64,000 nucleotides of DNA from Plotosus lineatus (GCA_024760905.1 CM045751.1:13445001-13509000); one strand, 5' to 3'. Shown: positions 23,401 to 32,375, counted from the first letter of the stretch. Numbers and translations: made by a program. The notes: generated from the sequence alone by a model not told the origin.

Positions 23401-26400
23401 ATTTCCATGGGAACGTAAAATGAGGAATTTTACAAATACTCCAGGTTGGAAATTTGAGTTTCCATACAGATTAACAAGAAAATATTGGAATTACCAGTAT
23501 TTAACTGGAATAATTTGGGGCGATTTTTACAATTTGTGTCAAATCAAAGTATAAAATTTTTTGTTTTATCATAAGCAGACCTGCATGGATGCGTTCCGAA
23601 TACAATTTTATCAAATGTTCAGGATATAATTCAACAACATTTGCATTAAATGATTGTTTCAACCAGGAGGAGTGGGACCGGTGGTGTAGTGGTTAGGGTG
23701 CTGCGCTCATGATCAGGAGGTTGTGTGTTTAAATCCCAGTGAGACCCCCACTGTGCTAAGACCCCTGGGCAAGATCTCAACCACAAGTGTGTCTCTGTTC
23801 ACCCAGCAGTATAAATGGGTACCAGTATAAATATACTGGGAAGGTAACCTGCGATGGACTAGCGTCCCCTCCAGGGGGAGTTGAACTCATGGTCGCTTCA
23901 TGCTACGGAAACCGGGGATAAGCACCGGCCTGATGAGCCGCTATGGCTCGGGTGTAAAAACCCAGAGGACCTTTAACCAGGAAGCTTCACCAACTACCCG
24001 GTTATAGACTAATCTGCAATTTTTCACTTCATTCCTGATCATTCCCAATAATAGATTCCAAGACATTTTGTAACCCGAATGTCTACACAATTTAAATGAT
24101 TATTTAGGATAGTTCTCTTCCCGATATATTAATTCATGCACCGAATCAATATGCCTTTCTCACTTGTCACATATAACCACCCATATATCATATTAAGTAT
24201 GCGATGTATATGGATGGTTATAATGTATAACTTGCTGTATACTTTAGTCATCGTAAAATAGTCAGCTATTGTTTACTGGATGCTGAAACAAATCTTCTTC
24301 CTTTTTTTCCTTTCGGCTGTTCCCTTCAGGGGTCGCCACAGCGAATCATCTGCCTCCATCTCACCCTATCCTCTGCATCTTCTTCTCTTCCACCAATTAC
24401 CTTCATGTCCTCCTTCACCACATCCATGAATCATCTCTTTGGTCTTCCTCTAGGCCTTCTGCCTGGTAGTTCCAACCTCAGCATCCTACTGCCAATATAC
24501 TCACTATCCCTTCTCTGTACATGTCCAAACCATCTCAATCTAGCCTCCCTGACTTTGTCTCCAAAACGTCTTACATGTGCTGTCTGTCCCTCTGATGTAC
24601 TCATTCCTGATCTTATCCATCCCCGTTACTCCCAAAGACAAGCTCAACGTAAGGCTTAAACTTTCTCACCTGTTTAAGAATACCCAGAACAAGCTCTTGG
24701 AAGACCTCTGTGATGCCCATGCTGGTGGTCTGGCGGTCCATGCCCTTGGTGAAGTACCCCGTACCTATCAGTTCAATCAGCTCCCACACATTAAGACAAT
24801 TTCGTTTCACACTCAGCTGACCCTTATAGTCTATAAACCTACTCTCGTTCCAGTTCCCGCCAATGGCGTCGATCAGCTTCCTCAGGAAATACTCGATCTT
24901 AGTTGATAATAAAACAGCAGTTGAAAATTACTTTCAGAATTCAGTTACATTTAGTATGTTGTGTTGATATTAATAGTTGAGATTTTGATGTTTACTCACC
25001 TCTTCTGTCACAATCACAAGCGGATATTGGTCTTCAGACAGGAAGTTAAAAATACACCAGACTTTAAAAGCATCATTTTCAGAGATGAGCATGCGATTGC
25101 TGCAAATGTTCTTCCGAGCGCACAGCGTCCAGCACATTTTATTCAACTCGAGAAAATCAAACTTGCCCTGGATCTGGAATTAGAAAACATTACATTCTGA
25201 AATCGGTGAATCCTGATTGACACATCGCCCTCATTACCCACCTTTCCTATTAGATTCATTTGGTGTTATTATTGAATAATCTGCTTTATGATCAATCACT
25301 TTATTATATTTTGGCTTTAACTACATTATTTACGGCAAGCATGAGACATGGTCGGGAAATTCATCAACTGCTTCATCCCAGGTTGGTGCCCCTCTGAGCA
25401 GACTCTGGGCAAGGGCAGAGTCCATGGACAGCTTGACAGGCCATCGCAGGGCAAAAACACACTGACGGCTATGCGGATACTCTTCACGAAAGTCAGCACT
25501 GGTTCTTTTCCATCCTTCTCACTATACACAATGAGAGCCATCACCGGCCCTTGATAACCCAGTTAGTTGCATTTGGGGGGACAGCAATGAAAACTACTGA
25601 CAGTGAGGCTTGAACCCTCAAACTTGGCATCAATACTACCGTGCCACACTGCCCCCTTTTCTAGTAAGTTTCAGGATCAAATTTTTAAAAACTGATTGAG
25701 AGCTGTCTTTTGAACGCACACATGCTTAATCCTTTCACAGAACCAGAAATACCTGCGTACGAGACAAAGGAGTCATATCACATAGAGGAAACAGAGTTCA
25801 AACCATGTGAACATTCCTCACTTGTGATTAGTCAGCCACACATGTCTGCATGTACTGTGGGTGTCAGTGCATACAACTTTAAAGTGCTAAAATGTAAACA
25901 TTTACCAAAAAAAAAACAATGCTCTAAGTGGTAAACCAGCTTTTGGTGACTTTTTAATCAACATTCAGATTGTAAATTCACGTATGACAATTTCAGAATA
26001 TTCAGATTTATAAAGATAAGAAGCCAGAATTTTAAATTGGGGATAGTCACCACAATGTGAGACGAGTACACCAAAGAATGAAAAGTTATAGAATATCTAT
26101 CTAACTCCACAATTATGTTTAAAATAAGGGATCAGTTGTCCTGAAATTTGGTGGAGCCAGTCGAGACCCATACATGAAAATGTTTAGGGTGTATTTACTT
26201 GAATGGAAAAACAAATTTCGAGAAAACCAGCTATCATTTGGTGTTAAAAATAAAAAATAATGCATAGTACGCATGTGATTGGCCTACAAAGCCATACTTA
26301 TGGACTGATTAACATAATATTATTTTGGGAAGAATAAATTGTACATGAAGAAATATATTTACTGTACTACAAAAAAAAAATTAGAAAAACATGTGGGTAT

Positions 26401-29400
26401 GATTTGTTAGATTGAGATGGTTTGGACATGTACAGAGGAGGGATAGTGAGTATATTGGTTGTAGGATGCTGAGGTTGGAACTACCAGGCAGAAGGCCCAG
26501 AGGAAGACCAAAGAGAAGATTTATGGATGTGGTGAAGGCGGACATGAAGGTCGTTGGAGTAAGAGTAGAAGATGCAGAGGATAGGGAGAGATGGAGGCAG
26601 ATCATTTGCTGTAGCAACCCCTGAAGGGAACAGCCGAAAGAAAAAGAAAAAGAAGAAGATGTGGGTATGATTTGTACTTATTGCTGAACCTCAGAATGAA
26701 CATTTGCTACACTGGATTCATATGGCGGTGACGCATGATGTTTACGCAGGTTTTAAACTGTTGCTATGAAAGGTAGAAAATTCTACATTAATTCAGGACA
26801 TCATCTACTGCTGTCATTTCTCATAAGATCATTATCAGTGCTTATCATACACCAGTTTATCAACTGGCACAGATACACTAATTACTATCAAGATTTTAAT
26901 TTACTACACATTAAAATATTTGAATTCATTATATTTGGGAAATTCTTCATAGCAAACAAAAAAATGCTGTTTCGGGCAGTGGTCAATGAAATAATTTAAG
27001 AATTTGAATACAATCCCTTATTAACTAAATGAGCTTACCTTGGCATTTCAAATGTTTTTACTATTATATCGTTGAAGTACTTCGGCTCAACAATCCAGAG
27101 CAATGGAGAGTATGGAAAAGAGGTGAAGAAGCGTGTGCAGGCAGGTTGGAATGGTTGGAGAAAAGTGTCCGGTGTGATGTGTAATAGGTAGGTATTGGCA
27201 AGAATGAAAGGAAAAGTGTACAAGACGGTGTTGAGGCCAGCGATGTTGTATGGTTTAGAAACAGTGGCGCTGAGGAAAAGACAGGAGGCAGAGCTGGAGG
27301 TAGCAGAGATGAAAATGTTGAGGTTCTCTTGAGGAGTAACGAGGATGGATAGGATCAGGAATGAGCACATCAGAGGGACAGCACATGTAAGAGGTTTTGG
27401 AGACAAAGTCAGAGAGGCTAGATTGAGATGGTTTGGACATGTACAGAGGAGGGATAGGGAGTATATTGGTAGTAGGATGCTGAGGTTGGAACTACCAGGC
27501 AGAAGGTCTAGAGGAAGACCAAAGAGGAGATTTATGGATGTGGTGAAGGAGGACATGAAGGTCGTTGGAGTAAGATAATAAGATGCAGAGGATAGGGTGA
27601 GATGGAGGCAGATGATTTACTGTGGCGACCCCTGAAGGGAACAGCCGAAAGGAAAAGAAGAGGATATTATAATTCATCGAGCCTCAAATCAGTTGTTATT
27701 TAGCAAAAACATATTACTGAACATATTACCAAAATTGGAAAGAAAAATTAAAAAAAAGTAAATAGATAAACATCACTATGTGCTTTCTCGTACACGTTAT
27801 CTTTGTTAAGCTCTTAGAAGAAGATATAGTCATATCACTGCGCATGAGACCGGACTCCCCCGTACAGTACCCCCCACAAACACACGCCCCTAAGGGCGAT
27901 GTTTTAAGTAAACGATCCACATATGAGCATTTTCTTGGGATAAAAGCATCTCTGCTGAGCACTGAATAACTTATGAAGAACTTAGTTCAAGATATAAAAG
28001 GTCTCTAATTTAGTTGTGTCCAATTCCCACCCATTGAGTATTGCCTTCCCTCTCTCTACGTCTACATCCAATCACGAGGAATGGACGTCGATCCATGAAG
28101 CTTGAATGATGTTCATACAGGGATTATCATGGCTGTAATCACAATGATCTACCGTATGGTTCACCAGGCCACATACGGCTCACTCACACCTACGGGCAAT
28201 TTGGAGCAGCCAATTAACCTACTGTGCATGTTTTTGGACTGTGGGACGAAACCGGAGTACCCGGAGGAAACCCACACAAGCACAGGGAGAACATGCAAAC
28301 TCCATACAGAAACACCCGGCTGGGAATCGAACCCAGGTAGGTAAAAGGTAAAGTCTGTTGGGTTTTTACACCCGAGCCTCATGGCTCATCAGGCCGGTGC
28401 TTATCCTCGGTTTCCATAGCTTGAAGCGACCAGGAGTTCAACTCCCGCTGGATGGGACACTAGTCCATCGCAGGTTACCTTCCTAGAGCATATTTGTACT
28501 GATACCCATTTATACTGCTGGGTGAACAGAGGCACATTTGTGGTTAAGACCTTGCCCAGGGGTCTTAGCACAGTGAGGGTCTCAGTGGGATTTGAACTCA
28601 CAACCTCCCGATCATGAACGCAGCACCCTGACCACTACGCCATCGGCCCCACAATCGAACCCAGGACCTACTACTAACTTCTACGCCACCGTGCTGCCAC
28701 TATGCTCCTAATTCAGGATATACTAAGTGTTCCATGTTTAATGGTATTAAATGTAGAGATTTTGTGAAAGTGTTTGAGTTCGGCGAAGACTTTTTCATCA
28801 TAAGAAAAGGGAGGAAGATCACTAGTAGATAAACGAAAATGAGGATAAAGTAGAGAAGGCACGGGATGAGAAAGATGAAGATGATTACAGTAAGATAAAA
28901 TGAAAAGGAAGTGAAAGAGGAAGGAAGAAGACCAATGAGAACGATATAAGAAAGACAAACAGAAGAAAAACAACATGAGAGCTTCTTTTTTTTTTCAGGT
29001 TCGCAAAACAAGAAACTTCCTGAAGGCACTTTTTAAACTTATCACTAAACAACCCATATCACCAATTAAAGGTCTTTGCAGGAGCCATTTATTATTCGGA
29101 GCACTCTGAGGGTTTCTACCTACCCTGTCTAAGATAAAAGTGTTGAGATAGGGCATGTAGCCTTGGGTGGAAACAGGCCCCTCATCGTCATCCTTGAAAT
29201 GTTCGTCCAGCTCCCAGTTTTTATGTGGAATCTCCAGCACGGTGTACAGGTTGTGCGACAGAACCTTCACAAGAGAGAGCATCTAGATTATAGTGTTTTT
29301 ACCAACAGACGCTGACACAAAAATTCTGTACACAAACCTTTATGTAGATTAATATCCACAAAGGGTTAACCAGATGTGAGGGTACAGTGTTGAAAAACCT

Positions 29401-29703
29401 AAAAAGTAGGCAACTACAGTCGGCCTCCAACTTACGAAATTAATCCGTTCCAGAGCCCTTTTCCGTATTGCGGGATTTCGTAAGTAGAGGTCGCATCTTA
29501 CATGTTAAATGCCTAATTCGTTCCAAGGTGCCAGTCTTTGGACTGGATAAAGCCCATAAACCTTTTAAAAATAATAAAAGTAGACCAATTTTGTATGAAA
29601 TGTGTGTTAAAAGTAAAAGAAAATTATTTATTAAACCATTTCATTCACATATTTATTAATTAAACCATTATTAAACATTTTCTATTAACTCACATACACA
29701 CCC

Positions 29704-29738
<35 letters not shown>

Positions 29739-30098
29739 GCGCACGCGCTGTGTGCCACGCCCACAAGATGTGAATTCAAAGCGCATTCCCTGCTTGACAA
29801 ACTCAACTTTAATTTGATTCCTTGAGGGATCGAAATTCCAGATGAGCTCAAATGCACCCACATTTATTAAACATTTACTGAATTAAAACAACTTAAAAGG
29901 CTAAACTAAAAACTAAAGAGTGAAGCTTCCTTCTGTCTCTATCTGGGAGGCCAGTTGGGCGGGATGTTGAGAGACAGCCAATGAGAGAGCAACTCGCGCA
30001 TCGTGTGAAATTTTGATTGGCGCATTTAAATTTTGAATTTCTTTTCGTAAGAGGGATTGTTTCTTATATCCAGGGGTCTTCGTAAGTTGGGGGCCGAC

Positions 30099-30141
<43 letters not shown>

Positions 30142-31608
30142 TCATGGCGAGACTTGGGCTGATTTGGCCTGGCAGAGCCCATCCCTCTCCAGGTCGTAGA
30201 AACACGCTGATGGCTTTGCAGCTACTCTTTACGAAAGTCAGCAATGGTTCTTTTACATGAACCTCTCACCATAGACAGTGAGAGACATGGCCCGCCTTTG
30301 ATAACCCAGTTAGCTGCACTGGGTGGGGATGGTGGGGGGACAGTGACAACCTTGTGGGGACTCGAACCCCCAACCTTAGGATCAGCGATCCTGCGCCCTA
30401 ACCACTAGACCACCACTGCCCCTATGGAATGAGGACAGGATCGCTGTTCTGTGGGTACAGTTCTTATACAGCTGTTCCACATCTACAGTATTCAGATAAA
30501 ATAGTAAAACCAGGTTGAGGGCAAATATTTCGGTAACTGTGCAGGATATAATCAAAAAAACTACTTAGGTCTGCACAACGAAACCACATGCCAGATGTTC
30601 AGTGTTATCTCAAGACTGCATCGGAATCCTCTAACATATTGTGTTTCCGCCCTTGAGCTGCAGTCAAGACAAACCAAGCATAAATCCTATTTCTATAAAT
30701 AATAACATGAAGTGAGGCTTTTGGTTCTCAATGATTTGAGAAGTTGTGTGTCTGTGTCTGTCTCTGTGTTCAGACATTATAACAATCAGTATAGAGTCAT
30801 ATAAAAATCAGTTTGGGTAATGAGATTATGTATATGCACAGTATTTATTTTTTTGGCCTGATGAAACATATTAAACCATAATCCCTAAACAAATTTATGA
30901 ATTCATATGACGTCATTGAAGAGGGTGGGATCAGCATCACCCAGAACTTGACCTCAGAAACCACTATGAGCAGATTGTAAAATTGTCAAATTATTCTATA
31001 TTATAGTAATTTATATGCACTGCTGCATCATCATCATCATCATCATCACCTTTACAGTGTTATTATATGAGTCTGGTTATCTGGATCAGCATCATTAAAT
31101 GGAAATGGCGCAATAAATCTTCGAGCAGGTGGAAATGTATTGATTTATAATTAACTCCAAACCATGATTGAAAAGTCACGTGTTCAAAAACGTGCGCCCA
31201 TTAATTCCAGTTTTATCAGACATGTCTCTGGAACAAACACGGTGAGTGTTCATTATGAGGAAATAATTTTTTTTTTTTTTTTAAAGGTTGTTATTTCCCC
31301 TTTCAGCAAAGCAGAACAAATCAAGCTGACGTCATAAACGCGCTTTATCACAATGCGCACAGAATTTGCGCACATTGAGCCAAAAAAAGCGTCATTATAA
31401 GGATTAAATATTTTTAGATATTATTGATTACAACACAAGAAAACTTTAAAACTGTGAAATAAAGTTTCAGTGCACGCCCGTCTCCCCTGATTGATCATCA
31501 CCTTCCTGTTACCTTCAGCTGAGACTTGGACACTTTTCCCTTCCGGTCCACATCCAGCGCGCTGAACGCGTGCCAAATCGGTTTCAATATTTCGTCTCGA
31601 TGAACCAT
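10776..31608 (-). CDS. swap70: SWAP70 (switch-associated protein 70), complete gene, 12 exons
   Basis: SWAP70 is a cytoplasmic adaptor that binds PIP3 through a PH domain and acts in Rac signalling, F-actin bundling, membrane ruffling and B-cell class switching. Twelve exons on the minus strand join in frame to 588 codons plus stop, close to the vertebrate length (human about 585). Residues 1-80 form the EF-hand-like N-terminus ([15 protein letters not shown]). The PH domain spans roughly 212-305 ([17 protein letters not shown]). A long coiled coil follows at about 310-530 ([15 protein letters not shown]). The C-terminus keeps the family's [18 protein letters not shown] actin-binding-type tail. 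ILKQ before the PH and [17 protein letters not shown] favour SWAP70 over the paralogue DEF6. Fish can have two paralogues (a/b); I cannot tell which this is. The introns carry ERV, Tigger, Tc1, hAT, RTE and SINE insertions. The intron after exon 10 appears to start with GC. Confidence 0.95.
11088..12130 (-). mobile_element. Endogenous retrovirus LTR with Pro-tRNA-type primer site (interrupted by SINE)
   Basis: Read on the minus strand, a segment starts TGTTAGGGGC at 12130 and carries a TATATTAA box (about 11918-11926). It ends in CA at 11111-11110. Four bases later comes TGGGGGCTCATCCGATAG (11105-11088), close to the tRNA-Pro primer-binding site of gammaretrovirus-like elements. This suggests a 5' LTR plus the start of internal sequence, truncated soon after. 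No gag, pol or env is visible. A SINE (11138-11489) is inserted in the LTR. The call is by structure only. Confidence 0.45.
11138..11489 (+). repeat. Full-length tRNA-derived SINE with target-site duplication
   Basis: The head GGCAGTGGTGGTCTAGTGG (A box) and GGTTCGAGTCCC (B box) are tRNA-like. The body contains GGCGGGCCATGTCTGTTACT and GGGCATCCGACGTAA. The tail is GATTCGCTGTGGCGACT...AAAGCCGAAAGGAAG. A perfect 19-bp duplication (11119-11137 and 11490-11508) brackets it, so this copy defines the element's ends. tRNA-like folding is broken, so it is not a tRNA gene. Confidence 0.85.
12665..12761 (-). CDS. swap70: swap70 exon 11 (codons 518-549)
   Basis: The exon encodes a stretch with [19 protein letters not shown] and GLIRLIQP, almost identical to the family. 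97 nt, ends in phase 1, donor GTAAAT. Confidence 0.95.
13233..14007. mobile_element. Non-autonomous Tigger-like element
   Basis: The inverted termini CAGTGGTACCTCACTTTACG match at both ends, with flanking TA (13231-13232 and 14008-14009). The interior has a (GT)n run (13504-13531) and two direct copies (about 13690-13760 and 13757-13825) of a module with CCAATGGGAGG and GGGCGGG. Degenerate transposase traces only. Confidence 0.85.
14296..14494 (-). CDS. swap70: swap70 exon 10 (codons 451-517), GC donor
   Basis: The exon encodes [20 protein letters not shown] and continues to QGALEQYE. The next exon begins [12 protein letters not shown], so family alignment (ALEQYEEVKKKLEMATNK in human) requires the exon to end after GAG at 14296. 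The intron there begins GCCAGT. No GT donor lies within reach that keeps the conserved sequence. The frame reads through only to an unconserved tail. Confidence 0.88.
14575..14741 (-). CDS. swap70: swap70 exon 9 (codons 396-450 plus 2 nt)
   Basis: The exon encodes [19 protein letters not shown] and [18 protein letters not shown], very close to human SWAP70 coiled coil. 167 nt, ends in phase 2 with donor GTACAC. Confidence 0.95.
14862..14969 (-). CDS. swap70: swap70 exon 8 (codons 360-395)
   Basis: The exon encodes coiled coil beginning [20 protein letters not shown] and ending RKDLEKEKM. 108 nt, phase 0-0. The 5.2 kb intron before it houses Tc1, hAT, Tigger and SINE insertions. Confidence 0.92.
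15003..15275 (+). repeat. SINE copy
   Basis: This is a diverged copy with GGTGGAGGAGTGGTTAGGAC (A-box-like head), CCAAAAACATGCACAGT and GTTGGCCCTGCAATGG. It ends with the GATGAAAGAA-type tail. Confidence 0.55.
15282..15840. mobile_element. Non-autonomous Tigger-like element, right end lost
   Basis: The left terminus CAGTGGTACCTCACTTTAC follows TA and continues collinear with 13233-14007, including the (GT)n run at 15529-15564 and the CCAATGGGA module. It breaks off near 15840 without the right terminus. Confidence 0.75.
15841..16500. other. Unannotated swap70 intron sequence
   Basis: AT-rich intronic DNA with one 101-codon open frame (16019-16321) that shows no family resemblance and no splice context. 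I treat it as non-coding. Confidence 0.45.
16503..16785 (+). repeat. SINE copy
   Basis: The head is GGCAGTGTCGGCCTGGTGGT with B box GGGGTTCAAATCC. A C10 run follows, then the body fragment GAACCATTGCTAACTT, joined to the CGGCTGAGATGGGCACCAGCC tail type. The junction suggests a composite of two SINE families. Confidence 0.6.
17239..17273. repeat. (AC)n microsatellite left of Tc1 element
   Basis: This CA run mirrors another at 18221-18256 on the other side of the Tc1 insertion, so the transposon appears to have split a CA/TA microsatellite. Confidence 0.85.
17297..18212 (+). mobile_element. Tc1/mariner transposon with internally deleted transposase
   Basis: Inverted termini of the form CAGGTCCTTCTCAAAAAATT / CAGGTCCTTGTCAAAAAAATT are flanked by TA. 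The 17381-17962 frame keeps the DDE catalytic half: SDES (first Asp), [15 protein letters not shown] second Asp ([11 protein letters not shown]), and [12 protein letters not shown] (catalytic Glu). It ends at GFPTKY. The N-terminal paired-like DNA-binding half is missing: the left terminus runs almost directly into the catalytic region, with no start codon ahead of it. Non-autonomous, but with a well preserved core. Confidence 0.9.
18257..18600. mobile_element. Tigger-like terminal fragment
   Basis: The segment starts CAGGGATCCCTCACTACTTC, matching the CAGGGATCCCTCACTGTGCG end at 22136. It contains an A21-type run and no transposase. The opposite end is not evident. Confidence 0.45.
18889..20150 (+). 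mobile_element. hAT element remnant with BED-type N-terminus (ZBED5-like)
   Basis: The ends are CAGTGGTTC on the left and GAAGCACTG on the right. Coding remnants on plus: [18 protein letters not shown] (about 19130-19192) then stop. A shifted frame follows at 19190-19563 with [33 protein letters not shown] (zinc-binding C..C...H....H) and a PREFFQQN block. This is the order seen in ZBED5/FAM200-type hAT proteins. The catalytic core has been lost. (AAT)n lies at 19667-19702. Confidence 0.75.
20217..20398 (-). CDS. swap70: swap70 exon 7 (codons 299-359)
   Basis: The exon follows the PH domain and starts the coiled coil: CINRLRQG, then [17 protein letters not shown] and [19 protein letters not shown]. 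182 nt; the phase 1 acceptor matches exon 6. A (CA)n run lies just upstream of the acceptor, at 20411-20452 on plus. Confidence 0.93.
20411..20452. repeat. (CA)n microsatellite in swap70 intron 6
   Basis: A CA run lies immediately upstream of the exon 7 acceptor; on the coding strand it is a (TG)n tract next to the splice site. Confidence 0.9.
20551..21238. mobile_element. Tigger-like element with internal insertion
   Basis: The inverted termini read CAGGTATACCTCACACAATG / CAGGTATACCTCGGCTTAAG. The interior has repeated ACGACTTAA motifs. A foreign segment lies at about 20743-21117. Confidence 0.75.
21403..21511 (-). CDS. swap70: swap70 exon 6 (codons 263-298, PH domain C-half)
   Basis: The exon encodes [20 protein letters not shown] and [15 protein letters not shown], the C-terminal half and final helix of the PH domain. 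It ends in phase 1 at GTATGG. The acceptor is preceded by an almost pure C17 tract on the coding strand (poly-G on plus). Confidence 0.95.
21604..21750 (-). CDS. swap70: swap70 exon 5 (codons 214-262, PH domain N-half)
   Basis: The exon encodes [20 protein letters not shown]...[17 protein letters not shown]. The basic KKGHIRKNW stretch lines the phosphoinositide pocket in PH domains of this family. 147 nt. The donor GTCAGA is weaker than consensus. Confidence 0.95.
21760..22130. other. Unannotated swap70 intron 4 sequence
   Basis: I see no exon, RNA gene or mobile-element signature in this stretch. Confidence 0.4.
22136..22480. mobile_element. Tigger-like terminal fragment
   Basis: The left terminus CAGGGATCCCTCACTGTGCG with the continuation CGCGACTCCCGAACTTCGCG is typical of this superfamily ('X-cgc-gaa' subterminal). 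The right end is not identifiable; T-rich DNA follows. Confidence 0.5.
22513..22852 (-). repeat. SINE copy (full-length type)
   Basis: Reading minus, the head is GGGCAGTGATGGCCTGGTG at 22852. A B box GGTTCAAGCCCC, the body and a GGCTGGGATGGGGACAAC...CCCTAATTAGGATTAAGTG tail follow. It combines the head of the 11138 family with a different tail. Confidence 0.7.
22860..23665. other. Unannotated swap70 intron 4 sequence
   Basis: An A25 run lies near 22948. The remainder is AT-rich single-copy-looking DNA; I see no coding signal in it. Confidence 0.4.
23669..24000 (+). repeat. tRNA-derived SINE, second family
   Basis: The head GGACCGGTGGTGTAGTGGTT (A box) is followed by TGTGTTTAAATCCCAGTGAG (B-box-like). 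The body CCCCTGGGCAAGATCTCAACCA follows and the copy ends GGCTCGGGTGTAAAAACCC. An inverted copy lies at 28338-28655. Confidence 0.7.
24297..24650 (-). mobile_element. RTE-type LINE 3' end (antisense to plus, sense to swap70)
   Basis: The minus strand reads the RTE C-terminus ([14 protein letters not shown], [14 protein letters not shown], ending [15 protein letters not shown]). The 3' tail is CTGTGGCGACCCCTGAAGGG and AACAGCCGAAAGGAAAA. It is 5' truncated and stops about 20 bases from the swap70 exon 4 donor. Confidence 0.8.
24670..24897 (-). CDS. swap70: swap70 exon 4 (codons 138-213)
   Basis: The exon encodes [16 protein letters not shown]...[21 protein letters not shown]...VLGILKQ, leading directly to the PH domain. 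228 nt, phase 0-0, donor GTGAGA. An antisense RTE fragment begins only about 20 bases into the following intron. Confidence 0.95.
25000..25173 (-). CDS. swap70: swap70 exon 3 (codons 80-137)
   Basis: The exon encodes a stretch containing [12 protein letters not shown] and [20 protein letters not shown], conserved in the family. 174 nt, phase 0-0, acceptor TTCCAG, donor GTGAGT. Confidence 0.95.
25340..25660 (-). repeat. SINE copy, degenerate
   Basis: The reverse-orientation body contains AACACACTGACGGCTATGCG, TACTCTTCACGAAAGTCAGC and TTGATAACCCAGTTAGTTGC, homologous to 22513-22852. Confidence 0.6.
25661..26395. other. Unannotated swap70 intron 2 sequence
   Basis: AT-rich sequence without identifiable exon, repeat family or RNA gene. 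Confidence 0.4.
26402..26660 (+). mobile_element. RTE-type LINE 3' end
   Basis: The plus frame 26412-26624 reads [20 protein letters not shown], then [17 protein letters not shown]. It ends in the shared tail with AACAGCCGAAAG. 5' truncated. Confidence 0.85.
27085..27660 (+). mobile_element. RTE-type LINE 3' portion
   Basis: The frames read [22 protein letters not shown] sequence through [19 protein letters not shown] and [17 protein letters not shown], to the tail GGCGACCCCTGAAGGGAACA. A frameshift at the stop after LRFS shows it is inactive. Parallel copies are at 49471-50218 and 58975-59760. Confidence 0.85.
27661..28175. other. Unannotated swap70 intron 2 sequence
   Basis: No exon or repeat family recognised here. 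Confidence 0.4.
28180..28337 (-). repeat. SINE fragment
   Basis: The reverse-orientation copy contains CAATTTGGAGCAGCCAATTA, GTTTTTGGACTGTGGGACGA and GGGAATCGAACCCAGG (B-box complement). It is continued by another SINE at 28338. Confidence 0.6.
28338..28655 (-). repeat. tRNA-derived SINE, second family (inverted copy)
   Basis: This is the reverse complement of the element at 23669-24000: GGGTTTTTACACCCGAGCC at its left, then the body, and the tRNA-like head near 28640 (ACTACGCCATCGGCCCC). Confidence 0.7.
28700..29110. other. Unannotated purine-rich intron sequence
   Basis: The stretch is strongly purine-rich on plus (for example GGAAGATCACTAGTAGATAA and similar). It contains a T13 run and no coding signal. 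Confidence 0.4.
29124..29264 (-). CDS. swap70: swap70 exon 2 (codons 33-79)
   Basis: The exon encodes [14 protein letters not shown]...[21 protein letters not shown]...ILDR, a near-diagnostic SWAP70/DEF6 segment. Phase 0 at both ends, acceptor GAAG, donor GTAGGT. Confidence 0.95.
29417..30100. mobile_element. Non-autonomous Tigger-like element
   Basis: The inverted termini CAGTCGGCCTCCAACTTACG / CAGTCGGCCCCCAACTTACG are nearly perfect. Internal (CT)n at about 29704-29739. The GGGAGGCCAGTTGGGCGGGA promoter-like module is near 29946. (TG)n(TA)n lies just right of the end. Confidence 0.85.
30165..30425 (-). repeat. SINE copy (head and body)
   Basis: The minus-strand head is at 30423 (complement of CTAGACCACCACTGCCCC), with B box GGGGGTTCGAGTCCCC and body down to the AGAAACACGCTGATGGCTTT region. 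The 3' tail is missing. Confidence 0.75.
30426..31510. other. Unannotated swap70 intron 1 sequence
   Basis: It contains a short (ATC)n run at 31026-31047 and a T18-type run near 31270. No exon or family-level repeat recognised. Confidence 0.4.
31513..31608 (-). CDS. swap70: swap70 exon 1 (codons 1-32)
   Basis: The start codon is at 31608-31606. The exon encodes [15 protein letters not shown]...[10 protein letters not shown] and ends in phase 0 with donor GTAACA. The peptide aligns with the N-terminus of SWAP70/DEF6 proteins (IWHAFTALD...[10 protein letters not shown]). This fixes the start, since no upstream in-frame extension is needed. Confidence 0.93.
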
Positions 31609-31760
31609 TTTACACCGATCAGCGTCTGACAGTGTCACACACCTGCTGTTCCCAACATCCGCACAATATGTGCTTTCTGGTGTGAGGTTCTAGAAGAAAA
31701 TGACGCCACCTATCTAGAGCGCTTTGAGACGCGTGGGCGCAGTCACGTGACCGAGAGCTG
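31609..31760 (-). promoter_or_regulatory. swap70: Putative swap70 promoter with palindromic E-box
   Basis: The sequence immediately upstream of the start codon is less AT-rich than its surroundings and contains CpGs (GAGACGCGTGGGCGC). At 31742-31751 lies GTCACGTGAC, a perfect 10-bp palindrome matching the CACGTG E-box bound by USF and by MITF/TFEB (CLEAR-type). There is no TATA box in an obvious position. Inferred from position and composition. Confidence 0.5.
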
Positions 31761-32114
31761 GGTGAAGATGATGTATGATTTGAGTTACATGACACTAAAG
31801 TTAAACATTACACCTGAATCATGAGGCCAAACCTGCTTTTAAAAAGAATCTTTATTTTACAGGAAAAAAAAAAAAAAACAATAGTTGGAAAAATGTACAT
31901 GGATAGGTTTTGATCCATTTTTTAAATGAAAATTAAAAATGTTTCAGACCCAAATGGTGAGCAGTCTTAATAAATATTGGCTTGTATTGCAGAAATTTAA
32001 ATCTGGATTCAATTAATTGTCATATCTATTATCAATAAATAGAAGATCAGATTTCTTTTTTTTTTGTTTGTTTGTTTGTTTTAAATTATGTTTATATAAT
32101 GTCTTCTGATTATC

Positions 32115-32375
32115 CCCCAGTGCGGCTAACTGGGTTATCAAAGGCGGGCCATGTCTGTCACTGTCTATGGTGAGAGGCATGTAAAAGAACCATTGCTGAC
32201 TTTCGTAAAGAGTAGCTGCAAAGTCGTCAGCGTGTTTCTATCCCCTGCTAAAAGGGTTGTGACAGGAAGGGCATCCGACGTAAAAATCTCTGCCAAATTA
32301 AACGTGCGAATCAAAATGATTCGCTGTGGCGACTCCCGAGTAAAAGGGAAAAAGCCGAAAGGAAGACAGACAGAC
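32115..32375 (+). repeat. SINE body and RTE-like tail
   Basis: The copy begins in the body (CAGTGCGGCTAACTGGGTTA) and runs to GATTCGCTGTGGCGACTCCC and AAAGCCGAAAGGAAGACAG. It is nearly identical to 11220-11489. Confidence 0.8.
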
